From the NCBI GenBank assembly GCA_000153745.1, contig DS022282.1, positions 788,027 through 852,026 of the forward strand: a stretch of 64,000 bases of DNA, read 5' to 3'. Position numbers and translations under genes: made by a program. Of the stretch, positions 28,343 to 39,114 are shown in pieces. Numbering within the stretch: the first letter of the stretch is position 1; the number at the start of each line of letters is the position of its first letter. Under the pieces are notes generated by a model. The model did not search any database and was not told where the DNA came from. It saw only the letters and a program-made list of their open reading frames with translations. The stretch comes from Rhodobacterales bacterium HTCC2255. Lineage in GTDB: Bacteria; Pseudomonadota; Alphaproteobacteria; Rhodobacterales; Rhodobacteraceae.

Positions 28343-28567
28343 CTAATGGACAGAATGTAAAGAAAATTTATGCTCTTGCGCCAGTTCAAACGCAACCTGT
28401 TGGTCTTCGACTAGTGCTATTTGTTGCCCATCTTCAGCATATACAGCAAATAGTGGTATTGTTTTATCAATAGTTTCTAATACCTCTGTTGGAAGTTCAT
28501 CATGATTAATAGATCGTATGTATACGATGTTACTGGGTAGACCCATTTTCTCATACAAAGGTGTCAT
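28343..28567 (-). CDS. DUF1150 family protein
   Basis: A 74-residue protein of unknown function from an alphaproteobacterial family regularly placed after an Hsp20 gene. Typical features are the VYIRSI segment, the late LFAVYAEDGQQIALVEDQ and AFELAQEHKFSLHSVH. A very strong site, TAGGAGGC, precedes the ATG. It starts 9 bases after the Hsp20 stop and is surely in the same operon, so a stress-linked role is likely. Function unknown. Confidence 0.9.
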   Translation of the reverse strand: MTPLYEKMGLPSNIVYIRSINHDELPTEVLETIDKTIPLFAVYAEDGQQIALVEDQQVAFELAQEHKFSLHSVH

Positions 28568-28576
28568 AACTGCCTC

Positions 28577-28990
28577 CTATTTTTTGTTTATTTCTATATT
28601 TTGAACTATTGCGTTTGGAACTGATCTTTGCAGATCTACATGCAATAAACCATTTTCTAAATTTGCCCCTGCTACTTCGACCCCATCAGCAAGAACAAAA
28701 CTTCTTTGAAATTGACGTGCAGCAATTCCGTGATGTAAAAACACCCTTCCCTCGCTATTATCTACTTGGCGACCACGAATTACTAATTGACTATCTTCCA
28801 GCGTAATAGATAGATCTTCATCAGAAAAACCTGCAACTGCAAGAGTTATACGATAAGCAGTATCAGAACTTTGCTCAATATTATATGGAGGGTATCCCTC
28901 GTTGCCAGTTTTGGCAGTTCTCTCTACTAAACGGTCTAATTGTTCAAAACCCAATAAAAATGGATGTGAAGCAAATGATATTTTTGTCAT
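28577..28990 (-). CDS. small heat-shock protein Hsp20
   Basis: An IbpA-type chaperone that holds unfolding proteins for later refolding. The alpha-crystallin domain runs from about residue 35 to 125, with YRITLAVAGFSDEDLSI, a GR...VFLHHGIAARQF central stretch and the late NGLLHVDLQR. The C-terminal I-x-I-type tail is seen as IVQNIEINK. Length 137 residues. GAGGAC precedes the ATG. A possible sigma-32-type promoter is upstream. It forms an operon with DUF1150. Confidence 0.94.
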   Translation of the reverse strand: MTKISFASHPFLLGFEQLDRLVERTAKTGNEGYPPYNIEQSSDTAYRITLAVAGFSDEDLSITLEDSQLVIRGRQVDNSEGRVFLHHGIAARQFQRSFVLADGVEVAGANLENGLLHVDLQRSVPNAIVQNIEINKK

Positions 28991-29044
28991 TATTAAGTCC
29001 TCTTAAAGCGACTGTTTAGGCCCCATATTGGCAACCTATTAATA

Positions 29045-29073
29045 ATATGATGATTTTAATTGGAAATCTCAAG
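29045..29073 (-). promoter_or_regulatory. candidate heat-shock (RpoH) promoter for hsp20
   Basis: On the minus strand CTTGAGA (29073-29067) is followed after 14 bases by CATCATAT (29052-29045). This resembles the RpoH elements CTTGAAA and CCCCATNT. It lies about 55 bases before the Hsp20 start, as expected for such an operon. The match in the -10 element is partial. Confidence 0.45.
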
Positions 29074-29142
29074 TGTTTTGAGATAAAATAATAAAAATAC
29101 AAACTAAATAATAACAATTTATAACGAATTAATGGGCACGAA

Positions 29143-29361
29143 ATGAAAATTACATCTGAAATGTCCAATAATGAAATTTTAAAAATAGAATTAATTCATT
29201 TACGTCAAGAGCATAGAGATTTAGATTCTGCAATTGACGCACTTCACAACGTCATAAATGCTGATTTACTTTCTATCACACGCTTAAAAAGAAACAAATT
29301 AGCAATAAAAGATAAAATAGCCAGAATTGAAGACAAACTTACACCAGATATTATTGCCTAA
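29143..29361 (+). CDS. YdcH family (DUF465) small protein
   Basis: A 72-residue, highly charged helical protein. The LRQEHRDLDSAIDAL and TRLKRNKLAIKDKIARIEDKL segments form the DUF465/YdcH helical hairpin pattern. Function is unknown; relatives are common in proteobacteria. It precedes purE by 56 bases on the same strand and may be co-transcribed with it. It is divergent from hsp20. Confidence 0.82.
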   Translation: MKITSEMSNNEILKIELIHLRQEHRDLDSAIDALHNVINADLLSITRLKRNKLAIKDKIARIEDKLTPDIIA

Positions 29362-29417
29362 GGTAATAATTTTAGGCTATATCAATACTTTCTTCTACAC
29401 TTGAAAGCGACAAGTTT

Positions 29418-29906
29418 ATGCAACAAATTAAAATTGGAATCATTATGGGGTCACAGTCTGATTGGCCAACCATGCAAGAAGCTGCAAATATATTAGATGA
29501 TCTAGGCATAAACTTTGAAAAAAAAATTGTCTCTGCTCATAGGACACCAGATAGATTATGGGATTATGGGAAGTCAGCAGTTGAACGAGGATTGCAAGTC
29601 ATCATTGCTGGAGCTGGTGGAGCAGCACATTTGCCTGGGATGATGGCCTCCAAAACTCGGATACCTGTACTTGGTGTGCCGATTCAAACAAAAGCTTTAA
29701 GTGGTATAGATAGTTTATATTCAATTGTTCAAATGCCAAAAGGATACCCTGTTGGAACAATGGCCATAGGAAGTGCTGGTGCTGCAAATGCAGCCTTAAT
29801 GGCTGCAGCAATTTTGTCTCTAAACGATAAAGATTTAGCAATCAAACTTGATGAATGGCGTTTAAAACTTTCTAATTCTATCGCGGATGAACCTACAAAT
29901 GACTAA
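29418..29906 (+). CDS. purE: 5-(carboxyamino)imidazole ribonucleotide mutase
   Basis: PurE moves the carboxyl group of N5-CAIR to give CAIR in purine synthesis. Seen are [39 protein letters not shown] and the late [12 protein letters not shown], all diagnostic of class I PurE. Length 162 residues. It overlaps purK, the enzyme that makes its substrate, so the pair is an operon. Confidence 0.96.
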   Translation: MQQIKIGIIMGSQSDWPTMQEAANILDDLGINFEKKIVSAHRTPDRLWDYGKSAVERGLQVIIAGAGGAAHLPGMMASKTRIPVLGVPIQTKALSGIDSLYSIVQMPKGYPVGTMAIGSAGAANAALMAAAILSLNDKDLAIKLDEWRLKLSNSIADEPTND

Positions 29907-30966
29907 ACCATTAAAACAAGGTGCAGTTATTGGAATTTTAGGTGGAGGTCAATTAGGGCGTATGTTGGCTGTTGCCGCAAGCAGAATGGGTTTCAGAACT
30001 CATGTATTTGAACCTCAAGAAAATCCTCCTGCGAGCCATGTTTCAGACCTAGTAACTACAGCAGCATATGAAGACACTGAAGCATTATCAAAATTTGCAA
30101 GATCTGTTGACGTCATAACATTTGAATTTGAAAATATTCCCTCAGAAGCACTGAACATTGTGGAAGCTATTTGTAATGTTTTACCAGCCAGAAATGCTTT
30201 AAAAACGAGCCAAGATAGACTAATTGAAAAAGAATTTTTAACAAACTTGAATTTAACTGTTGCACCATATGCTAATATTGAAACTGAGGAAGACTTAACC
30301 CAAGCAATAAAAATTGTAGGATTTCCATCCATACTAAAAACACGTCGATTTGGCTATGACGGCAAAGGACAGTTCAAAATAAAAAATGAAACCGATTTAA
30401 AAAATTCTTGGGCTAAGTTAAAAAATTCGCCTTGTGTATTGGAAGGGTTAGTAAATTTTACAAAAGAAATCTCTGTAATAGGTGCCCGCAATCAAGATGG
30501 TGAAGTTGTGTGTTTTGACCCAGGAGAGAATTTGCACCGTGATGGGATACTTCATACCACAACATTACCTGCCAATATATCAGCATCCCAAAATATAGAT
30601 GCAGTTTTACTTACAGGAAAGATTTTAAATGCCTTAAATTATGTTGGGGTTATGGGTGTTGAACTATTTGTAACAAAAGATGGATTATTAATTAACGAAA
30701 TTGCCCCTCGTGTTCATAATTCAGGCCATTGGACACAAAATGGGTGTGTCATTGATCAATTCGAGCAACACATCAGAGCCATTTCTGGATGGCCGTTAGG
30801 TGATGGGAAAAGACACTCTAATGTTTTAATGACGAATTTGATTGGATCAGAAGTATTAGATGTTGAAACATTATCAAGAGACACCGATGTTGGAATTCAT
30901 CTATACGGAAAAGCTGATGCTAAGGACGGCCGCAAAATGGGCCACATAAACAAAATTTTAAATTAA
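29899..30966 (+). CDS. purK: 5-(carboxyamino)imidazole ribonucleotide synthase
   Basis: PurK makes N5-CAIR from AIR, ATP and bicarbonate. An ATP-grasp enzyme: [17 protein letters not shown] begins the first domain, [14 protein letters not shown] is the central ATP-binding glycine loop, and [15 protein letters not shown] with [15 protein letters not shown] end the active site. The ATG at 29899 is chosen because the family usually starts close to the GILGGGQ segment; the ATG at 29887 adds four residues. The gene overlaps purE by 8 bases. Length 355 residues. Confidence 0.94.
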   Translation: MTKPLKQGAVIGILGGGQLGRMLAVAASRMGFRTHVFEPQENPPASHVSDLVTTAAYEDTEALSKFARSVDVITFEFENIPSEALNIVEAICNVLPARNALKTSQDRLIEKEFLTNLNLTVAPYANIETEEDLTQAIKIVGFPSILKTRRFGYDGKGQFKIKNETDLKNSWAKLKNSPCVLEGLVNFTKEISVIGARNQDGEVVCFDPGENLHRDGILHTTTLPANISASQNIDAVLLTGKILNALNYVGVMGVELFVTKDGLLINEIAPRVHNSGHWTQNGCVIDQFEQHIRAISGWPLGDGKRHSNVLMTNLIGSEVLDVETLSRDTDVGIHLYGKADAKDGRKMGHINKILN

Positions 30967-31015
30967 ACATTACTCTTAAAATTATAAAGCTGCTTAGATT
31001 CAAGCTAAAATAAAA

Positions 31016-31042
31016 AAAGGGTCACTTTCAAAGTGACCCTTT
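31016..31042. terminator. bidirectional terminator between purK and groEL
   Basis: AAAGGGTCACTTT and AAAGTGACCCTTT form a near-continuous inverted repeat with a tiny central loop, flanked by a seven-A run on the left and TTTAAATTT on the right. It serves both convergent transcripts. Confidence 0.88.
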
Positions 31043-31090
31043 AAATTTATATTGAGCTTAATTTTATAATAAATTCGCTAAGCGAGATTA

Positions 31091-32743
<1,653 letters not shown>

Positions 32744-32768
32744 TTATGCTCCTAAATTCTTGTTATAA

Positions 32769-33053
32769 TTAAAGCAGACCAAGTATGTCTGACTCTTTCA
32801 TGATTAATAACTCTTCGCCATCAATCGTTACTTCTGTGCCTGACCATTTGCCAAACAAAACTTTGTCCCCAGCTTTAACTGCCATAGGGATTAATTCACC
32901 ATTATCTTTGCGAGCGCCTTCGCCTGCTGAGATAATTTCGCCTTCTGCTGGTTTTTCTTTAGCTGATTCTGGTATGATCAAGCCGCCTGCTGTTTTTTCT
33001 TCGCCTTCAATACGACGAACTAAAACGCGATCGTGCAATGGTGTAAATGCCAT
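32769..33053 (-). CDS. groS: co-chaperonin GroES
   Basis: The heptameric lid of the GroEL chamber. The start [20 protein letters not shown] and the mobile loop [15 protein letters not shown] are typical, as is the end [16 protein letters not shown]. The true start is the ATG at 33053; a longer reading to 33107 would begin inside the CIRCE element and adds 18 foreign residues. Length 94 residues. First gene of groES-groEL. Confidence 0.97.
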   Translation of the reverse strand: MAFTPLHDRVLVRRIEGEEKTAGGLIIPESAKEKPAEGEIISAGEGARKDNGELIPMAVKAGDKVLFGKWSGTEVTIDGEELLIMKESDILGLL

Positions 33054-33096
33054 GAAGATTGCTCCATTTAAAATATAACGCGGAGGTTTAACGACA

Positions 33097-33123
33097 TTAG
33101 CACTCACCTCCGCCGAGTGCTAA
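33097..33123. promoter_or_regulatory. CIRCE element (HrcA-binding site)
   Basis: TTAGCACTC, nine spacer bases, then GAGTGCTAA: an exact match to the CIRCE consensus bound by the HrcA repressor. It lies 44 bases before groES. A TTGACT-like -35 (33159-33154, minus strand) is upstream, so the operator overlaps or follows the promoter. The groESL operon is therefore likely heat-induced by HrcA release. hrcA itself is not in this window. Confidence 0.96.
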
Positions 33124-33216
33124 CGGAGGTTGTTTATTCAGAGTCTTAAGGCTAGTCAATACCTAAGATTAAGGTTTGGTATTCCTATTTATAATATAAC
33201 CTGATAGGTGAGCGCC

Positions 33217-34101
33217 ATGACAAATATCATTAATAAACTTTCAGAAATTTCCACAAATTATGATGCAATATTTTGCGACTTATGGGGATGCTTACACAAT
33301 GGCATAGCACCCTTTGAAGAAGCAATTAACGCATTAGATGAATTCTCGAATTCAGGTGGAATAGTGCATTTACTAACGAATTCACCTCGCCCGTCTTCTG
33401 ATGTCTATAAACAATTAGACAAAATTGGCGTTCCTAGAAATATTTATCAAGGCATTACAGCGAGTGGAGATGCATCAAGAGAAGCTTTGATCTCGGGCAA
33501 ATATGGTGCAAAAATATTTCATATAGGTCCTTCGCGCGATGAAATATTTTTCAAAGGTTTAAATAAAGATAATTCTCAACTAAATATTCAGATTGACCGT
33601 GTTCCTTTTAATAAAGCAGAAGGCATTGTGTGTACTGGCTTATTTGATGACGACGTTGAAACACCTTTTGACTATACTGAACAATTAATTGAGGCTAAAA
33701 ACCGTGGTTTAAAGATGTTATGCGCAAATCCAGATATACAAGTTGATAGAGGGACACATAGAATTTATTGCGCTGGTGCCATTGCTAAGGCATTTAATGA
33801 CATGGGCGGTACTGCAGATAATTATGGCAAACCTCATTCTCCCATTTATAACCTGGCACGAGTTAGATTAAATAAGATTGCAGGTAAAGTTATTCCTGAT
33901 AAAAAGATCCTGTGCGTTGGAGATGGTATTAAAACAGATATTCACGGAGCTGTTATGGAAAATTTAGATAGCTTATTTGTTACTGGTGGCTTAGCCGCAG
34001 AGGAAACAAATACATTTAAACAACCTGAAGCATCAAAATTAGGCAAATTTTTAGCTGCATCCCAATTGACACCAACCTATTCCATAGGCCATTTGCGTTA
34101 A
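33217..34101 (+). CDS. HAD-superfamily hydrolase (TIGR01459 type)
   Basis: A haloacid dehalogenase-type phosphatase. The first motif is in AIFCDLWGCLHNG near residue 20 (the second catalytic aspartate is replaced by a tryptophan-containing DLWG, as in this subfamily), then LTNSPRPS as motif II, GKPHSPIYN with the motif III lysine, and VGDGIKTDIHGA as motif IV. Length 295 residues. The ATG at 33217 follows AGGTGAG; a GTG at 33208 is less likely. It probably shares a transcript with ribF, 15 bases downstream. Substrate unknown; the neighbour suggests flavin or nucleotide phosphates, as inference. Confidence 0.83.
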   Translation: MTNIINKLSEISTNYDAIFCDLWGCLHNGIAPFEEAINALDEFSNSGGIVHLLTNSPRPSSDVYKQLDKIGVPRNIYQGITASGDASREALISGKYGAKIFHIGPSRDEIFFKGLNKDNSQLNIQIDRVPFNKAEGIVCTGLFDDDVETPFDYTEQLIEAKNRGLKMLCANPDIQVDRGTHRIYCAGAIAKAFNDMGGTADNYGKPHSPIYNLARVRLNKIAGKVIPDKKILCVGDGIKTDIHGAVMENLDSLFVTGGLAAEETNTFKQPEASKLGKFLAASQLTPTYSIGHLR

Positions 34102-34116
34102 AGAAGAGTATTTCAC

Positions 34117-35082
34117 ATGCGAACAATAAGAGATTACCAGTTCATAGCCGACGAAGATCGTGGAGCAGTAGCTGCAATTGGAAACTTTGACGGCGTACAT
34201 TTAGGCCACCAAGCGGCTCTAAATTTGGTGCAAGAAATTGCAAAAGAGAGTGGCTCATACGTCGGAACACTCACATTTGAACCACATCCACGTGAATATT
34301 TCGCCCCAACATCTACTGCCTTTCGCTTAATGAGTGCAGACGCAAAAGCTAATCGTCTTGAAAAGTTAGGTGTCGAACGCCTTTATCAACTAAACTTTAA
34401 TGCAGCTCTATCCGCTTTAAGCGCTCGTGAGTTCGCTCGCGATGTTATTCATAATGCTTTGGGTCTAACTCATGTTATAGTGGGAGCAGACTTTTGTTTT
34501 GGCAAAGATAGAGCAGGTGCAGCCTCAGATCTAATACAATTCGGTAAAGAGTTCGGCTTCAAAGTAACAATAGCAGAATTATTAAAAGATAATGATCAAG
34601 TGTTTTCATCAACAGCAATTCGTAATGCTTTATCTGATGGCAAGCCGGAGGATGCCGCACGAATGCTTGGCCACTTACATCGCATTGAAGGCCCAGTAAT
34701 TCAAGGTGATCAAAGGGGTCGAGAACTAGGTTACCCTACAGCAAACCTTTCAATAAATGGACTGCATCCACCGAAATATGGTGTATATGCAGTAACCGTT
34801 GATATATTAGATGGGCCATCACAAGGTAGGTACTTTGGCGCTGCTTCAATCGGCGAAAGACCAACTTTTGGTGTCTATAAACCTAATTTGGAAGTATTTT
34901 TATTTGATTTTCACGCTGATATTTATGGTGCAAATATCTCAGTAGCACTTGTAAATTATCAGCGGCCTGAACTAAAATTTGATACTCTTGATGCTCTAAT
35001 AGTTCAAATGAATAAAGATTGTATGGTCGCTAAAGAAACTCTAAATAATTTGTACTCAGAGTGTTATAATTTTTCAAAATAA
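34117..35082 (+). CDS. ribF: bifunctional riboflavin kinase/FAD synthetase
   Basis: RibF makes FMN then FAD. The N-terminal nucleotidyltransferase has AIGNFDGVHLGHQAAL and the late SSTAIRNALSDGKPEDAARMLG; the C-terminal kinase has GRELGYPTANL and KYGVYAV, ending with LEVFLFDF and YGANISVALVNYQRPE. Length 321 residues. Its 3' end overlaps DUF2161 by 19 bases on the other strand. No FMN riboswitch is seen upstream. Confidence 0.95.
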   Translation: MRTIRDYQFIADEDRGAVAAIGNFDGVHLGHQAALNLVQEIAKESGSYVGTLTFEPHPREYFAPTSTAFRLMSADAKANRLEKLGVERLYQLNFNAALSALSAREFARDVIHNALGLTHVIVGADFCFGKDRAGAASDLIQFGKEFGFKVTIAELLKDNDQVFSSTAIRNALSDGKPEDAARMLGHLHRIEGPVIQGDQRGRELGYPTANLSINGLHPPKYGVYAVTVDILDGPSQGRYFGAASIGERPTFGVYKPNLEVFLFDFHADIYGANISVALVNYQRPELKFDTLDALIVQMNKDCMVAKETLNNLYSECYNFSK

Positions 35083-35735
35083 TCTGCGTAATCATTTATA
35101 GCAACTTCCCCCAAACTCGAAATATTATAAATACCACGCTGTGTACGCTCAAACCAGCCATAATAATTCAATTGCAAAATTGAAGGAGCATTGTTTATTT
35201 TTAATTCATTTATTATGACTTTTGGACTGGTGGCACCATTAAGTTCAACATATTTAAGAATGCGCAATACATCTTGCCTATAAGCAGTAATAATTTTTCT
35301 TCTTGATTGCCCTCCCACATTTGGGTCACCAACACGATTATTAAACTCGTTTAATAAACCTGTTGTTCTCTTAGTAATTTTACGGGGATGATATTCTTGA
35401 GGTTCACAATGCACTACAACTAAATTCTCATCCATCCTGACACTTAATAGTCCCAGTCCCAATCGCTTGCACAGCCTTACAAAGCCAACCAAACGCTTTT
35501 TAAATACTTTTCCATTACCATGTGGTACGGCCAAATAAACATAATCTGAGATTAGTTGCCTATCTATAGATTGCACTAAAAAATCAATTGATAAAACTTT
35601 TTTTAATTCAATGATAATAGGAGCGTCACCTTCTTTAATTGCAACAACATCACAATCCGTTATTTCAGCTTTAACTTCATAACCACTTTCTTCAAAAAAT
35701 CTCTTAATTGGATGATATAAATCAGTCTCTTTCAA
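35064..35735 (-). CDS. DUF2161 protein (PDDEXK-like nuclease fold)
   Basis: A 223-residue protein seen mainly in alphaproteobacteria. The nuclease-like core is visible: SGYEVKAEITDCDVVAI then IIIELKKVLS, giving the D...ExK arrangement of PDDEXK enzymes. The start is a TTG at 35735, because it gives the family N-terminus METDLY (read as MKETDLY) and no ATG is near. No strong ribosome site is seen. The last 70 residues look like a winged-helix domain (TAYRQDVLRILKYVELNG). Function unknown; a DNA-related or repair role is possible. It is divergent from the YcgN-like gene. Confidence 0.78.
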   Translation of the reverse strand: MKETDLYHPIKRFFEESGYEVKAEITDCDVVAIKEGDAPIIIELKKVLSIDFLVQSIDRQLISDYVYLAVPHGNGKVFKKRLVGFVRLCKRLGLGLLSVRMDENLVVVHCEPQEYHPRKITKRTTGLLNEFNNRVGDPNVGGQSRRKIITAYRQDVLRILKYVELNGATSPKVIINELKINNAPSILQLNYYGWFERTQRGIYNISSLGEVAINDYADYFEKL

Positions 35736-35777
35736 TTCGTGCTTTTCTTTTCGTTACGATCGTGGTCACTAGAAAGT

Positions 35778-36248
35778 ATGAAGAATCTTAAAGCAAAGCA
35801 ATCTATTCGACCAAATTTTTGGAAAAATATAGATATGACAGAAATGACTAAGCCTGAATGGGAAGCACTCTGTGATGGTTGTGGCAAGTGCTGCCTACTA
35901 AAGCTTGAAGACGAAGATACCAATGAGGTTAAATTCACAAACATTGCTTGTAGATTATTTGATGATAATACTTGCAAGTGTCAAAATTATGCATTGCGTA
36001 AACAAATGGTGTCTGGGTGCGTTGTTCTTACGCCTGAAAACATTGAAAGAATTGCGCATTGGATGCCAAATACATGTGGTTACAGACGTGTATTTGAAGG
36101 CCAGTCGCTCATGAAATGGCATCCATTAATTACAGGAAATCCAGATTCAGCCCATATCACAAATAATTCATTTCAAAATAGAACTATTCCTGAATATGAT
36201 GTGGAAGAAGATGATTTTGAAAATTATATAATAGAGGACTTGGCTTAA
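35778..36248 (+). CDS. YcgN family cysteine-cluster protein
   Basis: A 156-residue protein with clustered cysteines that probably bind metal. The pattern CDGCGKCCLLKLEDE (four Cys), then IACRLFDDNTCKCQNY and the late SGCVVLTPENI and NTCGYRRVFEG, is that of the YcgN/UPF0260 family. The WKPEWEALC-type start is seen as KPEWEALC. The ATG at 35778 replaces a longer start at 35739. Its stop overlaps the next gene's start (TAATG), so the two are coupled. Function unknown. Confidence 0.85.
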   Translation: MKNLKAKQSIRPNFWKNIDMTEMTKPEWEALCDGCGKCCLLKLEDEDTNEVKFTNIACRLFDDNTCKCQNYALRKQMVSGCVVLTPENIERIAHWMPNTCGYRRVFEGQSLMKWHPLITGNPDSAHITNNSFQNRTIPEYDVEEDDFENYIIEDLA

Positions 36249-37300
36249 TGTATTTTGGATCAGATAATAGTTCACCTGCTCATCCTTCCATTTTGAATGC
36301 ATTAATTGCAGCAAATGATGGCTATACTTCTGGATACGGTAACGAAGAGGCTATGAATAATGTTACTAAAAAAATACGTGATTTATTCGAAGCACCAAAT
36401 GCATCTGTATATTTAGTAACAACAGGAACAGCCGCAAATTCTTTGGCACTTGCTACATTAACAAAACCTTGGGAAACAATTTTTTGCCACAGGCATTCTC
36501 ATATAGAAGAAGACGAGTGTGGCGCTCCTGAATTCTATACCAACGGAGCTAAACTTACACTTGTTGATGGCAAAAACGCAAAAATTTGCCCCAAAAATTT
36601 ACTGGATGCTATAAACTTATATTCCCAAAAAGAAGTTCACAATATTCAAAATGGCTCTTTATCAATTACTAATGTTACAGAATTTGGCACTATTTACTCG
36701 TTAGATGAGATGAAAACACTGACAGATATTGCTAAAGCCCATAACTTAAAGACACATTTAGATGGCGCAAGATTTGCTAATGCAATGATAGCTCTTGATT
36801 GTACACCCGCTGAGTTGACCTGGAAATCTGGCATTGATGTTGTTTCATTTGGAGCTACAAAAAATGGTTGCTTAGGAGTAGAGGCTGTTGTTTTCTTTAA
36901 TCCAGAAATGGCTTGGGAATTTGAATTACGTAGAAAGCGCGGTGGGCACCTTCTTTCTAAACACAGAATGCTTTCTGCTCAGATGCAAGGTTATCTCAAG
37001 GATGATTTGTGGATTGGTTTAGCAAGAAAAGCTAATTCAGAATGCCAAAAACTATTTTCAAAAATTGAAAAAAATCCAAATATCAAAATAATACACCCAC
37101 CTGAAGCTAATTTAATTTTTGCTACAATTCCGACAAAATTACATGATAAATTAATTTCCAATGGGGCTAGATATAACCATTGGTCAAGTCAAATGTCACC
37201 ACTTGACGTGCCAGAAAATGAAACAAAAATAAGACTTGCCTGTAGTTGGTGTACTACTGAGTTAGAAATAAACAAACTATTAGAATTATTTAACTATTAG
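36248..37300 (+). CDS. ltaE: low-specificity L-threonine aldolase
   Basis: A PLP enzyme that splits threonine or allo-threonine to glycine and acetaldehyde. The start DNSSPAHPSILNAL, the HSHIEEDECGAPEF segment, the HLDGARFANAM loop and the PLP lysine in SFGATKNGCLGVEA (around K210) are diagnostic. Length 350 residues. Coupled to the YcgN-like gene by a TAATG overlap, and its 3' end overlaps the next convergent gene by 11 bases. Confidence 0.93.
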   Translation: MYFGSDNSSPAHPSILNALIAANDGYTSGYGNEEAMNNVTKKIRDLFEAPNASVYLVTTGTAANSLALATLTKPWETIFCHRHSHIEEDECGAPEFYTNGAKLTLVDGKNAKICPKNLLDAINLYSQKEVHNIQNGSLSITNVTEFGTIYSLDEMKTLTDIAKAHNLKTHLDGARFANAMIALDCTPAELTWKSGIDVVSFGATKNGCLGVEAVVFFNPEMAWEFELRRKRGGHLLSKHRMLSAQMQGYLKDDLWIGLARKANSECQKLFSKIEKNPNIKIIHPPEANLIFATIPTKLHDKLISNGARYNHWSSQMSPLDVPENETKIRLACSWCTTELEINKLLELFNY

Positions 37301-37886
37301 TTGATAAATAGCTTTCAAGATATTCAAGTCTATCCTGACCAAAGAATACTTGATCATCAATAACGTAAGATGGGGCACCAAAAACATTAGCATTTATAGC
37401 ATCTTCAGTGTTACGTGAAAAAGTCTCTGCACCTTGCAATAACCCACTTTCAGTAAGTGAACCATCAAATCCATTCAATACTAATGCATCTTTAATAACT
37501 GTATCATCTGAAATATCTTTATTATCCAACCAACAAGATTTTAGAATACTTTGGCAAAGACCGCCAATGTTCCCCCCACCTGATTGCTGGGCTGCAATAA
37601 TTGCATAACAACTTGGGGCGGGGTTAGTCGGCCAGTAAGTAGGATTTTCTGTTACTTCCATATTATTATGGAGTGCTACTCGGCGTATTTCTTGAGCACG
37701 ATATATTTGCCGCGAAATATGGCGATCTTTTGGGGGAGTACCACCAGTTTTTTCAAATACTTGTAATAAATTGAATGGTTTATAATTGATTGTAGCGCCA
37801 TAGGAGCTGGCAATTTCTTCTAACTTATTCCCAGCCAAGTAAGTAAACGGTGAGAGAGTAAACATATAGTAATCAATATGTGCCAT
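37290..37886 (-). CDS. 2-hydroxychromene-2-carboxylate isomerase-like (DsbA fold) protein
   Basis: A thioredoxin/DsbA-fold, glutathione-S-transferase-kappa-like protein. MFTLSPFTYLAGNKLEEIA replaces the Cys pair with a serine (SPF), as in this isomerase family. The central RAQEIRRVALHNNM and the end VFGAPSYVIDDQVFFGQDRLEYLE are typical. Length 198 residues; GGAG before the ATG. The isomerase works in naphthalene breakdown in some bacteria, but here there are no such genes nearby, so the true substrate is open. Confidence 0.85.
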   Translation of the reverse strand: MAHIDYYMFTLSPFTYLAGNKLEEIASSYGATINYKPFNLLQVFEKTGGTPPKDRHISRQIYRAQEIRRVALHNNMEVTENPTYWPTNPAPSCYAIIAAQQSGGGNIGGLCQSILKSCWLDNKDISDDTVIKDALVLNGFDGSLTESGLLQGAETFSRNTEDAINANVFGAPSYVIDDQVFFGQDRLEYLESYLSTNS

Positions 37887-38033
37887 TTAGGTCTCCAAGA
37901 TTATATTATTAATAATTATTACAACATAATGCTTATTGATAGCATAAGACCTAGGCAAGACTGATTTGTAATGTTATCTGACATATTAAAGAGAATCTTT
38001 AAAATTGCCTGAATTTTTGCTAAGGAAATTAAT

Positions 38034-39041
38034 ATGAGCGTACTCATCGAACCAAAGTTAATCACTGGAAATTCCAACCTCCCTCTGGCAAAGAAAATAG
38101 CTACTCGCATGTCCCTACATCGAGGTCAGCCTGTTGGGTTAATAGACACAAGGGTAGAGCGATTTAATGACGGTGAAATTTTTGTAGAAGTGTATGAAAA
38201 TGTCCGTGGTGAAGATATGTTCATAATACAATCCACCTCAAACCCAGCTAATGACAATTTGATGGAACTTCTAATTATGTCTGATGCTCTTAGGCGATCA
38301 TCAGCAGCGCGAATAACGGCAGTAATACCATATTTTGGCTATGCCCGCCAAGATCGAAGAACAAAAGCTCGCACTCCGATTTCAGCAAAGCTTGTAGCTA
38401 ATTTATTAACTGAAGCAGGCATCGAACGAATACTCACGGTTGATTTACATGCTGCACAGATCCAAGGATTTTTTGATATCCCAGTTGACAACTTATACGC
38501 TGCTCCAGTTTTTGCATTAGATGTGCTACATCATTTTAAGGATATGTCAGATGTTACAATCATATCACCTGATGTAGGCGGTGTTGCTCGGGCTAGAGAA
38601 TTAGCAAAAAGAATTGGTGCTGATTTAGCAATAGTGGATAAACGTCGAAATAAGCCAGGTGAAGTATCAGAAATGACAGTTATAGGTAATGTTAAAGGCC
38701 GCAGATGTATAATTGTGGACGATATTTGCGATACTGCTGGAACACTTTGTAAGGCCGCTGAAACTTTAATGGGTGAAGGGGCAATTGAAGTGCATTCATA
38801 CATAACTCATGGCGTTTTATCAGGACCAGCCATCGAACGTATATCAAATTCAGTAATGAAGCACCTGGTAATTACTGACAGCATTGAAGTTAGCCCTGAA
38901 GCTGCTGCCTGCAAAAAAATTAGAACTGTTCCATTAGCACCTATGTTAGCTCAAGCAACATTAAACATAGCGAATGGCACATCTGTATCGTCATTATTTG
39001 ATGAAGACACACTAGGCCCACTATACCAAGGCACATACTAA
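38034..39041 (+). CDS. prs: ribose-phosphate pyrophosphokinase (PRPP synthase)
   Basis: Prs makes PRPP from ribose 5-phosphate and ATP for nucleotide, histidine and tryptophan synthesis. It shows [34 protein letters not shown], the [13 protein letters not shown] region and the PRPP motif [14 protein letters not shown]. Length 335 residues, slightly longer than many. AAGGAAAT precedes the ATG. It is transcribed alone, ending in a bidirectional terminator facing atpC. Confidence 0.96.
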   Translation: MSVLIEPKLITGNSNLPLAKKIATRMSLHRGQPVGLIDTRVERFNDGEIFVEVYENVRGEDMFIIQSTSNPANDNLMELLIMSDALRRSSAARITAVIPYFGYARQDRRTKARTPISAKLVANLLTEAGIERILTVDLHAAQIQGFFDIPVDNLYAAPVFALDVLHHFKDMSDVTIISPDVGGVARARELAKRIGADLAIVDKRRNKPGEVSEMTVIGNVKGRRCIIVDDICDTAGTLCKAAETLMGEGAIEVHSYITHGVLSGPAIERISNSVMKHLVITDSIEVSPEAAACKKIRTVPLAPMLAQATLNIANGTSVSSLFDEDTLGPLYQGTY

Positions 39042-39074
39042 TAAATTTATTTTACTAATAAGCAATAAAAAAAA

Positions 39075-39098
39075 GCCCCTAAATTAAGGGGCCTTTTT
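39075..39098. terminator. bidirectional terminator between prs and atpC
   Basis: GCCCCT and AGGGGC form a stem around AAATTA, with an eight-A run on the left and CTTTTT on the right. It ends both convergent transcripts. Confidence 0.88.
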
Positions 39099-39114
39099 AA
39101 TGAATTTTTTTTAA

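Noticed and set aside
30967-31090. 6S RNA or other small RNA after purK
   Set aside because: Only a terminator hairpin is visible and the gap is too short and lacks a long open-bubble helix.
33054-33107. Upstream extension of groES
   Set aside because: It would translate the CIRCE region and add residues foreign to the family; the ATG at 33053 matches GroES exactly.
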